Assembly: GCF_000145235.1 (NCBI RefSeq)
Contig: NC_014391.1
Coordinates: forward strand, 1,674,001 to 1,738,000
Origin: Micromonospora aurantiaca ATCC 27029
GTDB taxonomy: Bacteria; Actinomycetota; Actinomycetes; Mycobacteriales; Micromonosporaceae
DNA: 64,000 nucleotides
Direction of reading: 5' to 3'
A program made the translations under genes and the position numbers. Below the pieces are notes generated by a model. That model had not been told where the DNA came from. It saw only the letters and a list, made by a program, of their open reading frames with translations, and did no database searches. The stretch's first letter is position 1. Every line of letters starts with the position of its first letter. Below, one piece after another: positions 27,315 to 35,290 of the stretch.

Positions 27315-27758
27315 TCAATGAGTTGGGTCGCGGCGCATCGGAGTGTGCGGGATGCCGTCCTCGACGTAGCCGGGGCCGCTGACCTCGAAGCCGAGCCCTT
27401 CGTAGAAGCCGACCAGATGCGTCTGCGCGTCGAGCACGCACGGCCGGTCACCCACCACGGCGAGCGCCTCGGTCATCAGCGCGCCGGCCAGGCCCGCGCC
27501 GCGGGCCGCCGGCGCCACCACCACCCGCCCGATCCGTGCGACGCCGCCGGGGTCGGCCAGGATCCGCAGGTACGCGACCACGGCGCCGTCGCGGCTCAGC
27601 CACAGGTGGCGGGTGCCGGGTTCGACGTCCCGGCCGTCCAGTTCCGGGTACGGGCAGGACTGCTCGACCACGAACACGTCGATGCGCAGCCGGAGCAGGT
27701 CGTGGAAGGTGCTGGTGTCCAGGTCGGCGAAGCTTGCCAGGTGGGACTCGACGGGCAT
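27315..27758 (-). CDS. GNAT acetyltransferase, ElaA-like
   Basis: 147 aa. The N-terminal HDLLRLRIDVFVVEQSCPYPELDGRD is typical of the ElaA subgroup of GCN5-related acetyltransferases. The acetyl-CoA-binding loop is in GRVVVAPAARGAGLAGALM, and FYEGLGFEVSGPGYVEDGIPH ends the fold. The substrate is unknown. It lies downstream of a lipoprotein gene on the same strand but 137 bases away. The ATG at 27758 has only a weak upstream purine stretch. Confidence 0.87.
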   Translation of the reverse strand: MPVESHLASFADLDTSTFHDLLRLRIDVFVVEQSCPYPELDGRDVEPGTRHLWLSRDGAVVAYLRILADPGGVARIGRVVVAPAARGAGLAGALMTEALAVVGDRPCVLDAQTHLVGFYEGLGFEVSGPGYVEDGIPHTPMRRDPTH

Positions 27759-27895
27759 CGGCCCAGGGTAGGCGGCGCGTCTCCGCCCGGTCGTGCTCCC
27801 CCTGGCGCGGCACGTCGGCTCGGCGCGCCGGGCCGGCGCGGTCCCGGTGTGCTGGCTCAACGCGCGGCGGTTCGGCGTGGCCGGGCCGGCGCTGC

Positions 27896-28573
27896 TCAGC
27901 CCTTCGACGTGCGCAGCCCGGTGGCGGTGGCGGTGACGGCGCGCTCGAACCAGGTGCCGGTGTCGGCCGCCGAGCGGGTCCAGACCGCGACGCACTGGGT
28001 CACCCGGCCCCGGTGCAGGCAGCCGTAGCGGTGCGGGAAGCGCGTGCCGTCGGACACGGTCATGGTCGCCGACACCACCCGGCCCGGCACGCCCAGCCCG
28101 GCGGGCAGGTCCCCCGCGGTGTGCCCGGTGGTCACCTGGCCCTCCTCCTCGTCGCGCTCGCACGCCTCCAGCAGGCCGAAGACCTGCCGTACCGCGTCCG
28201 CGGCCGTCGGCTCGTCCGGGTAGACCACCGTCTCCTGGGCGATCTCGACGAACTCGCCGGCCGGGGTGCCCTCCGGCGTGACGAAGACCCGGGTGGACGC
28301 GACGAGCCGCCGGTCGAGCAGGGGCAGCGGACGACCGCAGGCGACACCGTCGGAGTCGAGCCGCTCACTGGCGTGCTCGGGCTTCTCGGCCAGGCCGGCC
28401 AGGTCGCCGGTCGCGGCGTACCGGTCGCGCAGCGCCGCGGCGGCCCCGCCGTCGGTGGGTGAGGGCGCGACGAGCGCCGGATCGGGGGCGGTCGCGGCGC
28501 CGGGCTCGGTGGCGGGGGAGCAGCCCGCGAGGACGGTGACGAGTGCCGCCGCGATGATCAACCGTCGGGTCAC
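27896..28573 (-). CDS. Putative lipoprotein
   Basis: 225 aa. A lipoprotein signal with lipobox VLAGC puts the acylated cysteine at residue 18, followed by an Ala/Pro/Thr-rich linker. The body contains ETVVYPDEPTAADAVRQVFG and pairs of cysteines (VACGRPL; LEACERD; YGCLHRGRVTQCVAVW), consistent with a disulfide-stabilised sensor or binding domain exposed outside the membrane. No enzyme motif is seen. The GTG at 28573 lacks a clear ribosome-binding site. Confidence 0.75.
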   Translation of the reverse strand: MTRRLIIAAALVTVLAGCSPATEPGAATAPDPALVAPSPTDGGAAAALRDRYAATGDLAGLAEKPEHASERLDSDGVACGRPLPLLDRRLVASTRVFVTPEGTPAGEFVEIAQETVVYPDEPTAADAVRQVFGLLEACERDEEEGQVTTGHTAGDLPAGLGVPGRVVSATMTVSDGTRFPHRYGCLHRGRVTQCVAVWTRSAADTGTWFERAVTATATGLRTSKG

Positions 28574-28625
28574 GGAGGGATGCTAGACGGAGATCGACGC
28601 CGGTGCCGCCCCGGGAGCGCCCGCG

Positions 28626-28886
28626 TCAGGCGGGGCGGGCGCCGACCGCGTCGCGTACCTCGGCGCCCTGCTCGCCCTCGACGGCGCGGGCGCAGTGGGC
28701 GCAGCAGAAGAAGCGGCCGGAGACCTCGACGCCGTGCCCGACGATCTTGATCTGGCAGTGCTCGCAGATCGGCGCCATCTTGTGCACCGCGCACTCGAAG
28801 CAGTCGAACGTGTGCCGCGACCCGTCGACGGTGCGCACCTCGAACGCCATCCAGTAGTCGTTGCCGCAAACCTCGCAGGCAGCCAT
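28626..28886 (-). CDS. Small cysteine-rich zinc-ribbon-like protein
   Basis: 86 aa. The sequence has four Cys clusters: ACEVCGNDYW, FDCFECAVHK, ICEHCQIK and FFCCAHCAR, which would make two zinc ribbons or a treble clef. It also contains HGVEVSGRFF between the ribbons. Similar short proteins are common in actinobacteria and are annotated only as hypothetical. The ATG at 28886 is chosen over the upstream GTG/ATG codons because a G-rich stretch (GGGGGG) lies at suitable spacing and the first CxxC motif follows directly. It may bind metal or nucleic acid; this is inference. Confidence 0.78.
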   Translation of the reverse strand: MAACEVCGNDYWMAFEVRTVDGSRHTFDCFECAVHKMAPICEHCQIKIVGHGVEVSGRFFCCAHCARAVEGEQGAEVRDAVGARPA

Positions 28887-29041
28887 GCGAAACCCCCCGA
28901 AAACGGACCTGTCATCCGAGAGTCGCGCAGACGACACCTTCGAGCAACCGGAACCGGCGAACCTGATCCGGCCCCACGGCGAGTCGCTCCCGGCGTGTCG
29001 CGCGTTGACTGCTGTGACCGCCGAAAATCCCCGGAGGATTC

Positions 29042-29317
29042 GTGATCAAGCGCAACAAGCTCTTCGGCAACCAGACCCGGGTGACGTTCTCGCTGCCCCG
29101 GGACACCCCGGCCGGCACTGTGAGCGTGGTCGGCTGCTTCAACGGCTGGGAGCCCGGCCGGCACGAGCTGGTGCCGCGCCGCGACGGCACGCGTACCGTG
29201 ACGGTCCGGCTGAAGCCGGGGGAGTACCGCTTCCGCTACCTCGCCACCGGCGGGGTGTGGCTGGACGACGAGGCCGCCGACCAGGTGGACGAGGCCGGCG
29301 GCCTGCTGCGGCTCTGA
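29042..29317 (+). CDS. Isoamylase N-terminal / CBM48-like small protein
   Basis: 91 aa. The sequence NQTRVTFSLPRDTPAGTVSVVGCFNGWEPGRHEL, with RVTFSLP and VSVVGCFNGWEPG as the key stretches, and EYRFRYLATGGVWLDDE match a stand-alone early-set (E-set/CBM48) glycan-binding fold. It is related to AMPK beta subunits and the N-terminal domain of glycogen branching enzymes. It has no catalytic domain, so a role in binding glycogen or regulating another protein is possible. The GTG at 29042 has CGGAGG just upstream. It is convergent with msrB, with 8 bases between the stops. Confidence 0.85.
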   Translation: MIKRNKLFGNQTRVTFSLPRDTPAGTVSVVGCFNGWEPGRHELVPRRDGTRTVTVRLKPGEYRFRYLATGGVWLDDEAADQVDEAGGLLRL

Positions 29318-29325
29318 CGCCGCCG

Positions 29326-29736
29326 TCAGCCGGCGCTGGGCTCCAGCCGCACCGAGATCGAGTTGACGCAGTGCCGGGTGTCCTTCGGGGTGAAGCCCTC
29401 ACCCTCGAAGACGTGCCCGAGGTGGCTGTCGCAGCGCGCGCAGCGGATCTCCACGCGCCGCATGCCGAGCGTGTTGTCCGGGATCTCCTTGACCGCGCCC
29501 GGGATGGCGTCGTCGAAGCTCGGCCAGCCGCAGTGCGAGTCGAACTTGTCCTGGCTGCGGAACAGTTCCAGCCCGCAGGCCCGGCAGTGGTAGACGCCGG
29601 GGGTCTTGGTGTCGACGTACTCACCGGTCCAGGGCGCCTCGGTGCCGGCCTCGCGGAGCACCCGGAACTCCTCAGGGCTCAGCCGCACGCGCCATTCGTC
29701 CTCGGTACGGGGCAGTTCGTTGTCGGAAAGACTCAC
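29326..29736 (-). CDS. msrB: Peptide-methionine (R)-S-oxide reductase
   Basis: 136 aa. It reduces the R epimer of methionine sulfoxide in proteins. Visible features are two zinc-binding CxxC motifs (YHCRACGLELF and IRCARCDSHLGHVF), the substrate-pocket sequence FDSHCGWPSFDDAI, and the catalytic cysteine in RHCVNSISV near the C-terminus. Length is standard for the cytoplasmic enzyme. The GTG at 29736 gives SLSDNELPRTEDEW at the N-terminus. It is divergent from the LigD-type gene, with 47 bases between their starts. Confidence 0.94.
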   Translation of the reverse strand: MSLSDNELPRTEDEWRVRLSPEEFRVLREAGTEAPWTGEYVDTKTPGVYHCRACGLELFRSQDKFDSHCGWPSFDDAIPGAVKEIPDNTLGMRRVEIRCARCDSHLGHVFEGEGFTPKDTRHCVNSISVRLEPSAG

Positions 29737-29783
29737 CGTTCCACGGTACGTCGGGTGTCGGTGGCATCGCATATGGTCGCGTG

Positions 29784-30809
29784 ATGGCGGGCAAGGGTGC
29801 GGTCGAGGAGATCGAGGTGGCCGGGCACGCGGTGCGGCTGAGCAGCCCCGATCGGGTGATCTTCCCGCAGCGCGGCTTCACGAAGGCCGACGTCTTCCGC
29901 TACTACCTGGCCGTCGGCGACGGGATCATGCGCGCCCTGCGCGACCGGCCGACCACGCTCCAGCGCTTCCCCGACGGCATCGAGGGAGAGATGTTCTTCC
30001 AGAAGCGGGTGCCGCAGCGGGGCGTGCCCCCGTGGGTCAGCACCGCGCGGATCGCCTTCCCCAGCGGCCGCCCGGCCGACGAGCTGTGCCCGGCCGACCT
30101 GGCGCACGTGGCCTGGGCGGCGCAGATGGGCACAGTGGTGTTCCACCCGTGGCCGGTGCGCGCCGCCGACACCGACCGCCCCGACGAGCTGCGCGTCGAC
30201 CTCGACCCGCAGCCCGGCACCGACTTCGCCGACGCGGTGACCGCCGCCGGTGAGCTGCGCGGTCTGCTCGACGAGCTGGGCGTGCCCGGCTGGCCGAAGA
30301 CCTCCGGCGGCCGGGGCGTGCACGTCTACCTGCGCATCCAGCCGCGCTGGACGTTCGTGGAGGTACGCCGCGCCACCATCGCGCTGGCCCGGGAGCTGGA
30401 ACGCCGTCGCCCCGAGCTGGTCACCACCGCCTGGTGGAAGGAGGAGCGCGGCGAGCGCGTCTTCGTCGACTTCAACCAGATGGCGCGGGACCGCACCATC
30501 GCCTGCGCGTACTCGCTGCGCGCCAACGCCCGCGCCACCGTCTCCACCCCCGTCGGCTGGGACGAGCTGCCCGAGGTCGACCCGGACGACTTCCACCTGG
30601 GCACGGTGCCGGCCCGATTCGCCGAGCGCGGCGACCCGCACGCCGGCATCGACGACGCCCCGTGGGACATCACGCCGCTGCTGGAGTGGGCCGAGCGGGA
30701 CGCCGCCGACGGCCTGGGCGACATGCCCTACCCGCCGGAATACCCGAAGATGCCCGGCGAGCCCAAGCGGGTCCAGCCGTCGAAGGACCGCGACCGCCCG
30801 CGCCCCTGA
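29784..30809 (+). CDS. LigD-type polymerase-domain (archaeo-eukaryotic primase fold) protein
   Basis: 341 aa. It corresponds to the polymerase domain of bacterial LigD, which adds ribo- or deoxyribonucleotides at DNA ends during non-homologous end joining. Seen: LSSPDRVIFPQRGFTKADV and QKRVPQRGVPPWV near the start, the metal-binding Asp pair in DELRVDLDPQPG, the phosphate-binding SGGRGVHVYLRI, and the third acidic residue in RVFVDFNQMARDRTIACAYS. No ligase or phosphoesterase domain is attached. An ATP-dependent ligase gene lies 14 kb away at 44592-45704; no Ku gene is in the window. ATG 29784 and GTG 29781 are adjacent possible starts. Confidence 0.9.
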   Translation: MAGKGAVEEIEVAGHAVRLSSPDRVIFPQRGFTKADVFRYYLAVGDGIMRALRDRPTTLQRFPDGIEGEMFFQKRVPQRGVPPWVSTARIAFPSGRPADELCPADLAHVAWAAQMGTVVFHPWPVRAADTDRPDELRVDLDPQPGTDFADAVTAAGELRGLLDELGVPGWPKTSGGRGVHVYLRIQPRWTFVEVRRATIALARELERRRPELVTTAWWKEERGERVFVDFNQMARDRTIACAYSLRANARATVSTPVGWDELPEVDPDDFHLGTVPARFAERGDPHAGIDDAPWDITPLLEWAERDAADGLGDMPYPPEYPKMPGEPKRVQPSKDRDRPRP

Positions 30810-30838
30810 CGCGGTCCCTGGTCCGGTCTCGTTTTCGG

Positions 30839-30895
30839 CGAGTGGAACGTCATGGGTGTCTCCGAGGCCCTGAGACACCCGTGACGTTCCACTCG
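30839..30895. repeat. Palindrome B, copy 1: 24-bp arms
   Basis: The left arm 30839-30862 (CGAGTGGAACGTCATGGGTG then TCTC) pairs with 30872-30895 with one T-C difference that still pairs as G-U in RNA. The loop is 9 bases. It lies between convergent genes, so it could terminate both. A related sequence at 59025-59077 shows it belongs to an interspersed family. Confidence 0.78.
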
Positions 30896-30955
30896 ACCGC
30901 GGAGTGGGCGCGGCGTGGGGTGGCGCGGCGTGCGCCGCGTTCGGGTGACCACGGC

Positions 30956-31801
30956 TCAGGCGGGAGCGGTGAGCATGCTTCGCACGGTGGCCACGATGTG
31001 CCGGGAGCGGCGGTAGAGGTCGGTGGCGGTGTAGACCCGCATGCGCCAGCCGTGCTCGGCCAGCCAGTTGAGCCGTGATCGATCGTGGTGCAGCCGGCCG
31101 GGGTCGAGGTGGGATCCGCCGTCGTACTCCAAGCCGATCCGCCGGTCGCGATAGCCCAGGTCGAGGCGGTAGATCGGGATCCCGTCCCGGTCGGGAACCC
31201 ACAGCTGCGGCTCCGGAGGCGGCAGCCCGCCGTCGATCAGCAACAGACGCAACTGGCTCTCCTGGCGGCACTCCGGGCGCGGGTCGGCGAGCGCGATCAG
31301 TTCCCCCGCCTGCCGTACTCCCCGCAGGCCGGCGTGCCACGCCACCTCGGTGAGCAGGTCCTCGCGGCGGCAGGCGCCGACACGGAGGCACAGGTCGAGC
31401 ACCGGCAGCGCGTCCGCCCGCCGGATCACCCGGGCCAGATCCACGGCGCAGCGGGCGGCGGGCGCGCAGGGGATGCCGGCGATCTCCACCGCGTCCGGCA
31501 CCGGCAGCACCGTCTGATGCGTCGCCACGCCCCGGATCCGCCGGGCACTCACACCGGGCGGCACGATCACGTGCACCCGGTCGCCGGGCACCGCCCCGAA
31601 CCGGTGCAGTCGCGCGCCGGTGTGGAATCCCGCGACGGTTCCCGGCGGCAGTCGCCGGAACAGCGCGCGCAACCGGCTCGTCTCGTCGTCGGTGCAGCCG
31701 TAGACACCCCGGGACAGCCGGCCCAGCAGTCCCGCCCCCACCTGGTGCCGTACCGCCCCGCGGCTCATCCCGCCCGCCAGCAACTCCCCGTACCGCCACA
31801 C
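30956..31801 (-). CDS. DUF559 / Vsr-like endonuclease-fold protein with N-terminal winged helix
   Basis: 281 aa. The N-terminal ELLAGGMSRGAVRHQVGAGLLGRLSRGVYG resembles the winged helix of AbiEi-type antitoxins (key parts GMSRGAVRHQV and LSRGVYG). The middle section (VHVIVPPGV, VATHQTVLP) matches the linker of that group. The C-terminal third has IYRLDLGYRDRRIGLEYDGG and WRMRVYTATDLYRR, the DUF559 restriction-like fold with acidic residues in LDLGY and LEYDGG. Such proteins are numerous in actinomycetes; no partner toxin is adjacent, so a toxin-antitoxin role is not supported. The GTG at 31801 is chosen for its fit to the winged helix and the upstream GAAGGTGGG. Confidence 0.75.
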   Translation of the reverse strand: MWRYGELLAGGMSRGAVRHQVGAGLLGRLSRGVYGCTDDETSRLRALFRRLPPGTVAGFHTGARLHRFGAVPGDRVHVIVPPGVSARRIRGVATHQTVLPVPDAVEIAGIPCAPAARCAVDLARVIRRADALPVLDLCLRVGACRREDLLTEVAWHAGLRGVRQAGELIALADPRPECRQESQLRLLLIDGGLPPPEPQLWVPDRDGIPIYRLDLGYRDRRIGLEYDGGSHLDPGRLHHDRSRLNWLAEHGWRMRVYTATDLYRRSRHIVATVRSMLTAPA

Positions 31802-32104
31802 CCGCCCACCTTCCCGCCCGCCGCCCGCAAAGTCCGCCCCTGTGGACAGCCGTCCCCTCCGCGCCGGTGCTCCCCGTCGATCTTGGAGTTGTGGTCGTTC
31901 CCAAAAGCCACATAGAGCGCATTCGAGGTGCCACAACTCCAAGATCGACGGGGACGGGCGGCGGCGGGGCGGCGGCGGGGCGGCGGCGGGGTGGGGAAGG
32001 GGGCCGGGGGGACCGATAACGATCATGTAACGGGCGCGAACCTTTTGGTGGGCGTCACTGCTCTCTCTCGGCATCGGCCCGCCGGGGCCAGGAGAGGACG
32101 TCGG
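31802..32104. other. Divergent intergenic region with palindrome A
   Basis: These 303 bases separate the leftward DUF559 gene from the rightward ABC operon. They contain palindrome A copy 1 (31872-31953), a run of GGCGGCGGG repeats at about 31960-31992, and a ribosome-binding site (AGGAGAGGA, about 32090-32098) before the operon. No further gene is visible. Confidence 0.55.
31872..31953. repeat. Palindrome A, copy 1: perfect 23-bp arms
   Basis: The left arm 31872-31894 contains GTCGATCTTGGAGTTGTGG; 31931-31953 is its exact reverse complement. The centre is 36 bases (31895-31930). The same arm sequence, GATCTTGGAGTTGTGG, recurs at 46147-46162 in a second element with an unrelated centre of nearly equal size. 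Confidence 0.85.
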
Positions 32105-35100
32105 ATGAAGCTGGTGTGGAGGCGGGCGATAGAGGCCCGTGGGCTGCTGCTCGCCGCCGCTGTCGCGGCACTCGTCGCGGTCGCGTTGGTCACCGGGCTC
32201 TCCGACTACAACCGCCGGGCCGTCGAGGCGGGCGCCCGGGCGGTGCTCGACGCCGCACCGGCCGAGGAACGCAGCCTGCTGATCAGCGGCTCCGGTGGTG
32301 CCGACGCCGCCGCGTTCGCCGAGCGGGACCGGGCGGTACGGGCACAGTTCGCGAAGGGGCTCGGCGGCGCCCCGGTCACAGTGGCCGCGAGCCGCTCCGG
32401 GACCGGGCGGGAGCTGACCGGTGACGTGGGCGCCGCCCGTACCGACGACGATCCGATGTTCGCCAACCTGGCCACGCTCGACGACCTGCCGGCGCACGCC
32501 GAGCTGGCCGCCGGGGCGTGGCCGGTGCCCGGCAGCAACCCGTTGCAGGTGACGTTGCCGGAGAAGGTGGCCGCGCAACTGAGCCTGGAGGTCGGGGAGC
32601 GGGTGCCGCTGTACGACAGGGGCGCGGAGCGCGCCGGCACCGTGGTGGTCGTCGGCACGTGGCGGCCGCGGGACGCGTCCGAGGCGTACTGGCGTCTCGC
32701 CCCGGGGGTGGGGGAGAGCCAGGGCGACGCGGAGATCACGTCGTACGGGCCGTTCGCGCTCGACCCGGCCGACTTCGCCCGCACCTTCCCGGGCTCCACC
32801 TCGGCGGCCTGGGTGGTCGACCCCGACCTGGTGGCGGTCGAGCCGGCCCGGCTGCCCGCCGTGACCACAGCGCTCGACGAGATCACCGCGAAGCTGCCCG
32901 AGGCCACCGGCCTGGGCTCCTCGACACAGCAGGTCAGCCACCTGGACCGGCTCGTCGACCGGCTCAGCCGGGCCGACCTGGTGGGCCGGTCCGCGCTGCT
33001 CACCCCGCTGCTGCTGATCGTGGTGCTCGGCGGGTACGCGCTGGTGCTGGTGGCGGCGCTGCTGAACGAGGACCGGCGGGCGCAGACCGCGCTGCTGCGG
33101 GCCCGGGGTGCCGCCCGGGGGCAGATCGCCGGGCTGGCCGTACGCGAGGCGACGCTCGTGGTGGCGCCGGCGCTGCTGCTGGCCCCGGCGCTGACCGGGC
33201 AGGCGATCCACTACCTGGGCGCGGACCTGGGGCTGGCCGACGGTGACCTGGCCCGGGTGTGGGTGGTGGCGGTCGGCGCGGCGGTGGGCTGCCTGCTCGC
33301 CATGGTGCTGCCGGCGATGCGCCGGGCGGGCACGTACGTCGCGGACATGGCGTCCCGGTCGCGGCCCTCCCGGGGAGCGGCCGTGCAGCGGGCGAGCGTG
33401 GACATCGCGCTGGTGGCCCTCGCCGTGCTCGCCTGGACGCAGCTGCGGCAGTACTCCTCGCCGCTCGCCGGCGCGAACGGCAGCCTCGGCATCGATCCGC
33501 TGCTGGCCGCCGCGCCCACCATCGGCGTGCTGGCCGGCGCGGTGATCGCGCTGCGGCTGCTGCCGCCGACCACCCGGCTCGCGGAACGCTTCGTCGACCG
33601 GCGGACGTGGAACGCCACCATGTTCGGCATGTGGCAGGCGGGCCGGCGCCCGCACGCCGGGCCGGTGCTGCTGCTCGCGCTCGCGGTCGGCGGCAGCACG
33701 CTCGCCTGGTCGCTGGTGGCCTCCTGGGAACGCTCGCAGCGGGACCAGGCACAGCACACGGTCGGCGCGGACCTGCGGCTGACCGAACGGGACGGCACCG
33801 CCCCCGCGGACCGGGCCGCCCAGCTGGCCGCCGTGCCCGGCGTGGACCGGGTGCTGCCGGCCTGGCGCGACGACGTACGCCTGGGCCGTGAGGCCCGGCC
33901 GGCCACAGTGGTGGCGTTCGACGCCGCCGCCGCGAAGGGGATGATCCGGCTCGACGACGCCGGCGGTGACGCGTCCACCGGCGCCCTGCTGGACCGGCTC
34001 GCGAACGGCCGGACCGCGCCGGCCGGCGGCGTCCTGCCCGAGGGGGCGAAGACGCTGTCCGGCACCGTGCGCACCCCGGTCGAGAGCATGTACGAGCGGC
34101 CCCGGGTGGCTGTCACCGCGTTGTTCGCCACCGACGCCGGGGCCACCTGGCGGGTCCGGCTCGCCGAGGGGGACGGCGACGGTAAGCCGGTGCGCTTCTC
34201 GGTGCCGCTGCCGGACAGCGGCGGCGTCCCGCTGCGCCTGGCCGGTTTCGAGGCCGACGGCGGTGACGCCACCGGCAGCTCGTACCGGCTGCTCCTGGAC
34301 GAGCTGCGGCTCACCGACGCCGCCGGGGCGGCCCTGAAGCTGCCGGTGGAGGGGTCCTGGCGGGTGATCGACCCGGGCGCCGGGCCGCGCGACACCGCCG
34401 AGGCGAGCCCGACCCGGATCGACGGGACGCAGGGCTTCGACGTGCCGGCCGGGCTGTTGCAGTTCGCCCGGGTGCCCTCGTCCCGGTTCGCGCTGGTGCC
34501 GCAGGCGCCGGACCGTCCGGTGCCGGTGCTCGTCACCCCCGGCGTGGCCGCCGCGATGAGCCTCAAGACCGGCGACACCGTCAAGCTGTCGGTCGCCGAG
34601 GTGCCGGTCGAGGTCACAGTGGTCGGCCAGGTCGCCGCGGTGCCCGGCACCGGGGGCGACGGGGTGCTGCTGGACCTGCCCACCGCCACCACACAACTCC
34701 TCGAACGCAGCGGCGGCGTCCGGCCGGTGGCCGAGTGGTGGCTGGGCACCACTCCCGGCGGGCACACCGCCGCCGCTGACGCGCTCGCCTCGACCGGCGG
34801 CACGGTGCTGCTCGACCGGCGGGCGGTGGCCGCGGAGGCCGCCGAGGATCCGTACTGGCAGGGCGCGCGCACCGGGCTGCTGGCCGCCGCGCTCGGCTCG
34901 GTGCTGCTCGCCCTGGTCGGTCTGGCGGTCGACGTCTGGGCCACCACCCGGCGCCGGCTCACCGAGTTCGCCGTGTTCAACACGCTCGGCGCGAACACCC
35001 GGCTGCTCGCCCGCGCGTACCTCGCGGAACAGACGTTCCTGGCCGCGATCGGCGTCGGCGTCGGGATGCTCGTCGGCGCCCTCGTCGCGGCCACCATGGT

Positions 35101-35290
35101 GCCGCTGGTGATCCTCACCCCGGCCGCCGGCCGGCCGGTGCCCGAGGCGGCCTTCACAGTGCCCTGGCTGCCGATCGGGACGACAGCCGCCGGGCTGCTG
35201 CTCGCCGCGCTCGCCTTCGCCGCCCTCATCACCACAGGCATCCGCCAGCGGGTCGCCGCCGCGCAGCTCCGGATCGGAGGAGAACGATGA
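32105..35290 (+). CDS. FtsX/MacB-type ABC transporter permease (large)
   Basis: 1061 aa. An N-terminal membrane helix (LLLAAAVAALVAVALVTGL) is followed by a large extracytoplasmic region. Clustered helices come next (LLTPLLLIVVLGGYALVLVAALL near residue 300; TGQAIHYLG and MVLPAMRRAGTY further on), then a second large exported domain, then FtsX-like helices at the C-terminus (GLLAAALGSVLLALVGLAVDVW, FLAAIGVGVGMLVGALVAA). RRLTEFAVFNTLGANTRLLARAYLAEQ is typical of the FtsX core. Export or extraction of lipids, lipoproteins or peptides is plausible, but the cargo is unknown. The ATG at 32105 follows AGGAGAGGA. It is the first of four coupled genes ending at 39777. Confidence 0.88.
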   Translation: MKLVWRRAIEARGLLLAAAVAALVAVALVTGLSDYNRRAVEAGARAVLDAAPAEERSLLISGSGGADAAAFAERDRAVRAQFAKGLGGAPVTVAASRSGTGRELTGDVGAARTDDDPMFANLATLDDLPAHAELAAGAWPVPGSNPLQVTLPEKVAAQLSLEVGERVPLYDRGAERAGTVVVVGTWRPRDASEAYWRLAPGVGESQGDAEITSYGPFALDPADFARTFPGSTSAAWVVDPDLVAVEPARLPAVTTALDEITAKLPEATGLGSSTQQVSHLDRLVDRLSRADLVGRSALLTPLLLIVVLGGYALVLVAALLNEDRRAQTALLRARGAARGQIAGLAVREATLVVAPALLLAPALTGQAIHYLGADLGLADGDLARVWVVAVGAAVGCLLAMVLPAMRRAGTYVADMASRSRPSRGAAVQRASVDIALVALAVLAWTQLRQYSSPLAGANGSLGIDPLLAAAPTIGVLAGAVIALRLLPPTTRLAERFVDRRTWNATMFGMWQAGRRPHAGPVLLLALAVGGSTLAWSLVASWERSQRDQAQHTVGADLRLTERDGTAPADRAAQLAAVPGVDRVLPAWRDDVRLGREARPATVVAFDAAAAKGMIRLDDAGGDASTGALLDRLANGRTAPAGGVLPEGAKTLSGTVRTPVESMYERPRVAVTALFATDAGATWRVRLAEGDGDGKPVRFSVPLPDSGGVPLRLAGFEADGGDATGSSYRLLLDELRLTDAAGAALKLPVEGSWRVIDPGAGPRDTAEASPTRIDGTQGFDVPAGLLQFARVPSSRFALVPQAPDRPVPVLVTPGVAAAMSLKTGDTVKLSVAEVPVEVTVVGQVAAVPGTGGDGVLLDLPTATTQLLERSGGVRPVAEWWLGTTPGGHTAAADALASTGGTVLLDRRAVAAEAAEDPYWQGARTGLLAAALGSVLLALVGLAVDVWATTRRRLTEFAVFNTLGANTRLLARAYLAEQTFLAAIGVGVGMLVGALVAATMVPLVILTPAAGRPVPEAAFTVPWLPIGTTAAGLLLAALAFAALITTGIRQRVAAAQLRIGGER

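Noticed and set aside
30956..31801. Toxin-antitoxin system (AbiEi-like winged helix).
   Set aside because: No AbiEii-type nucleotidyltransferase toxin is adjacent. The C-terminal DUF559 fold is the stronger match.
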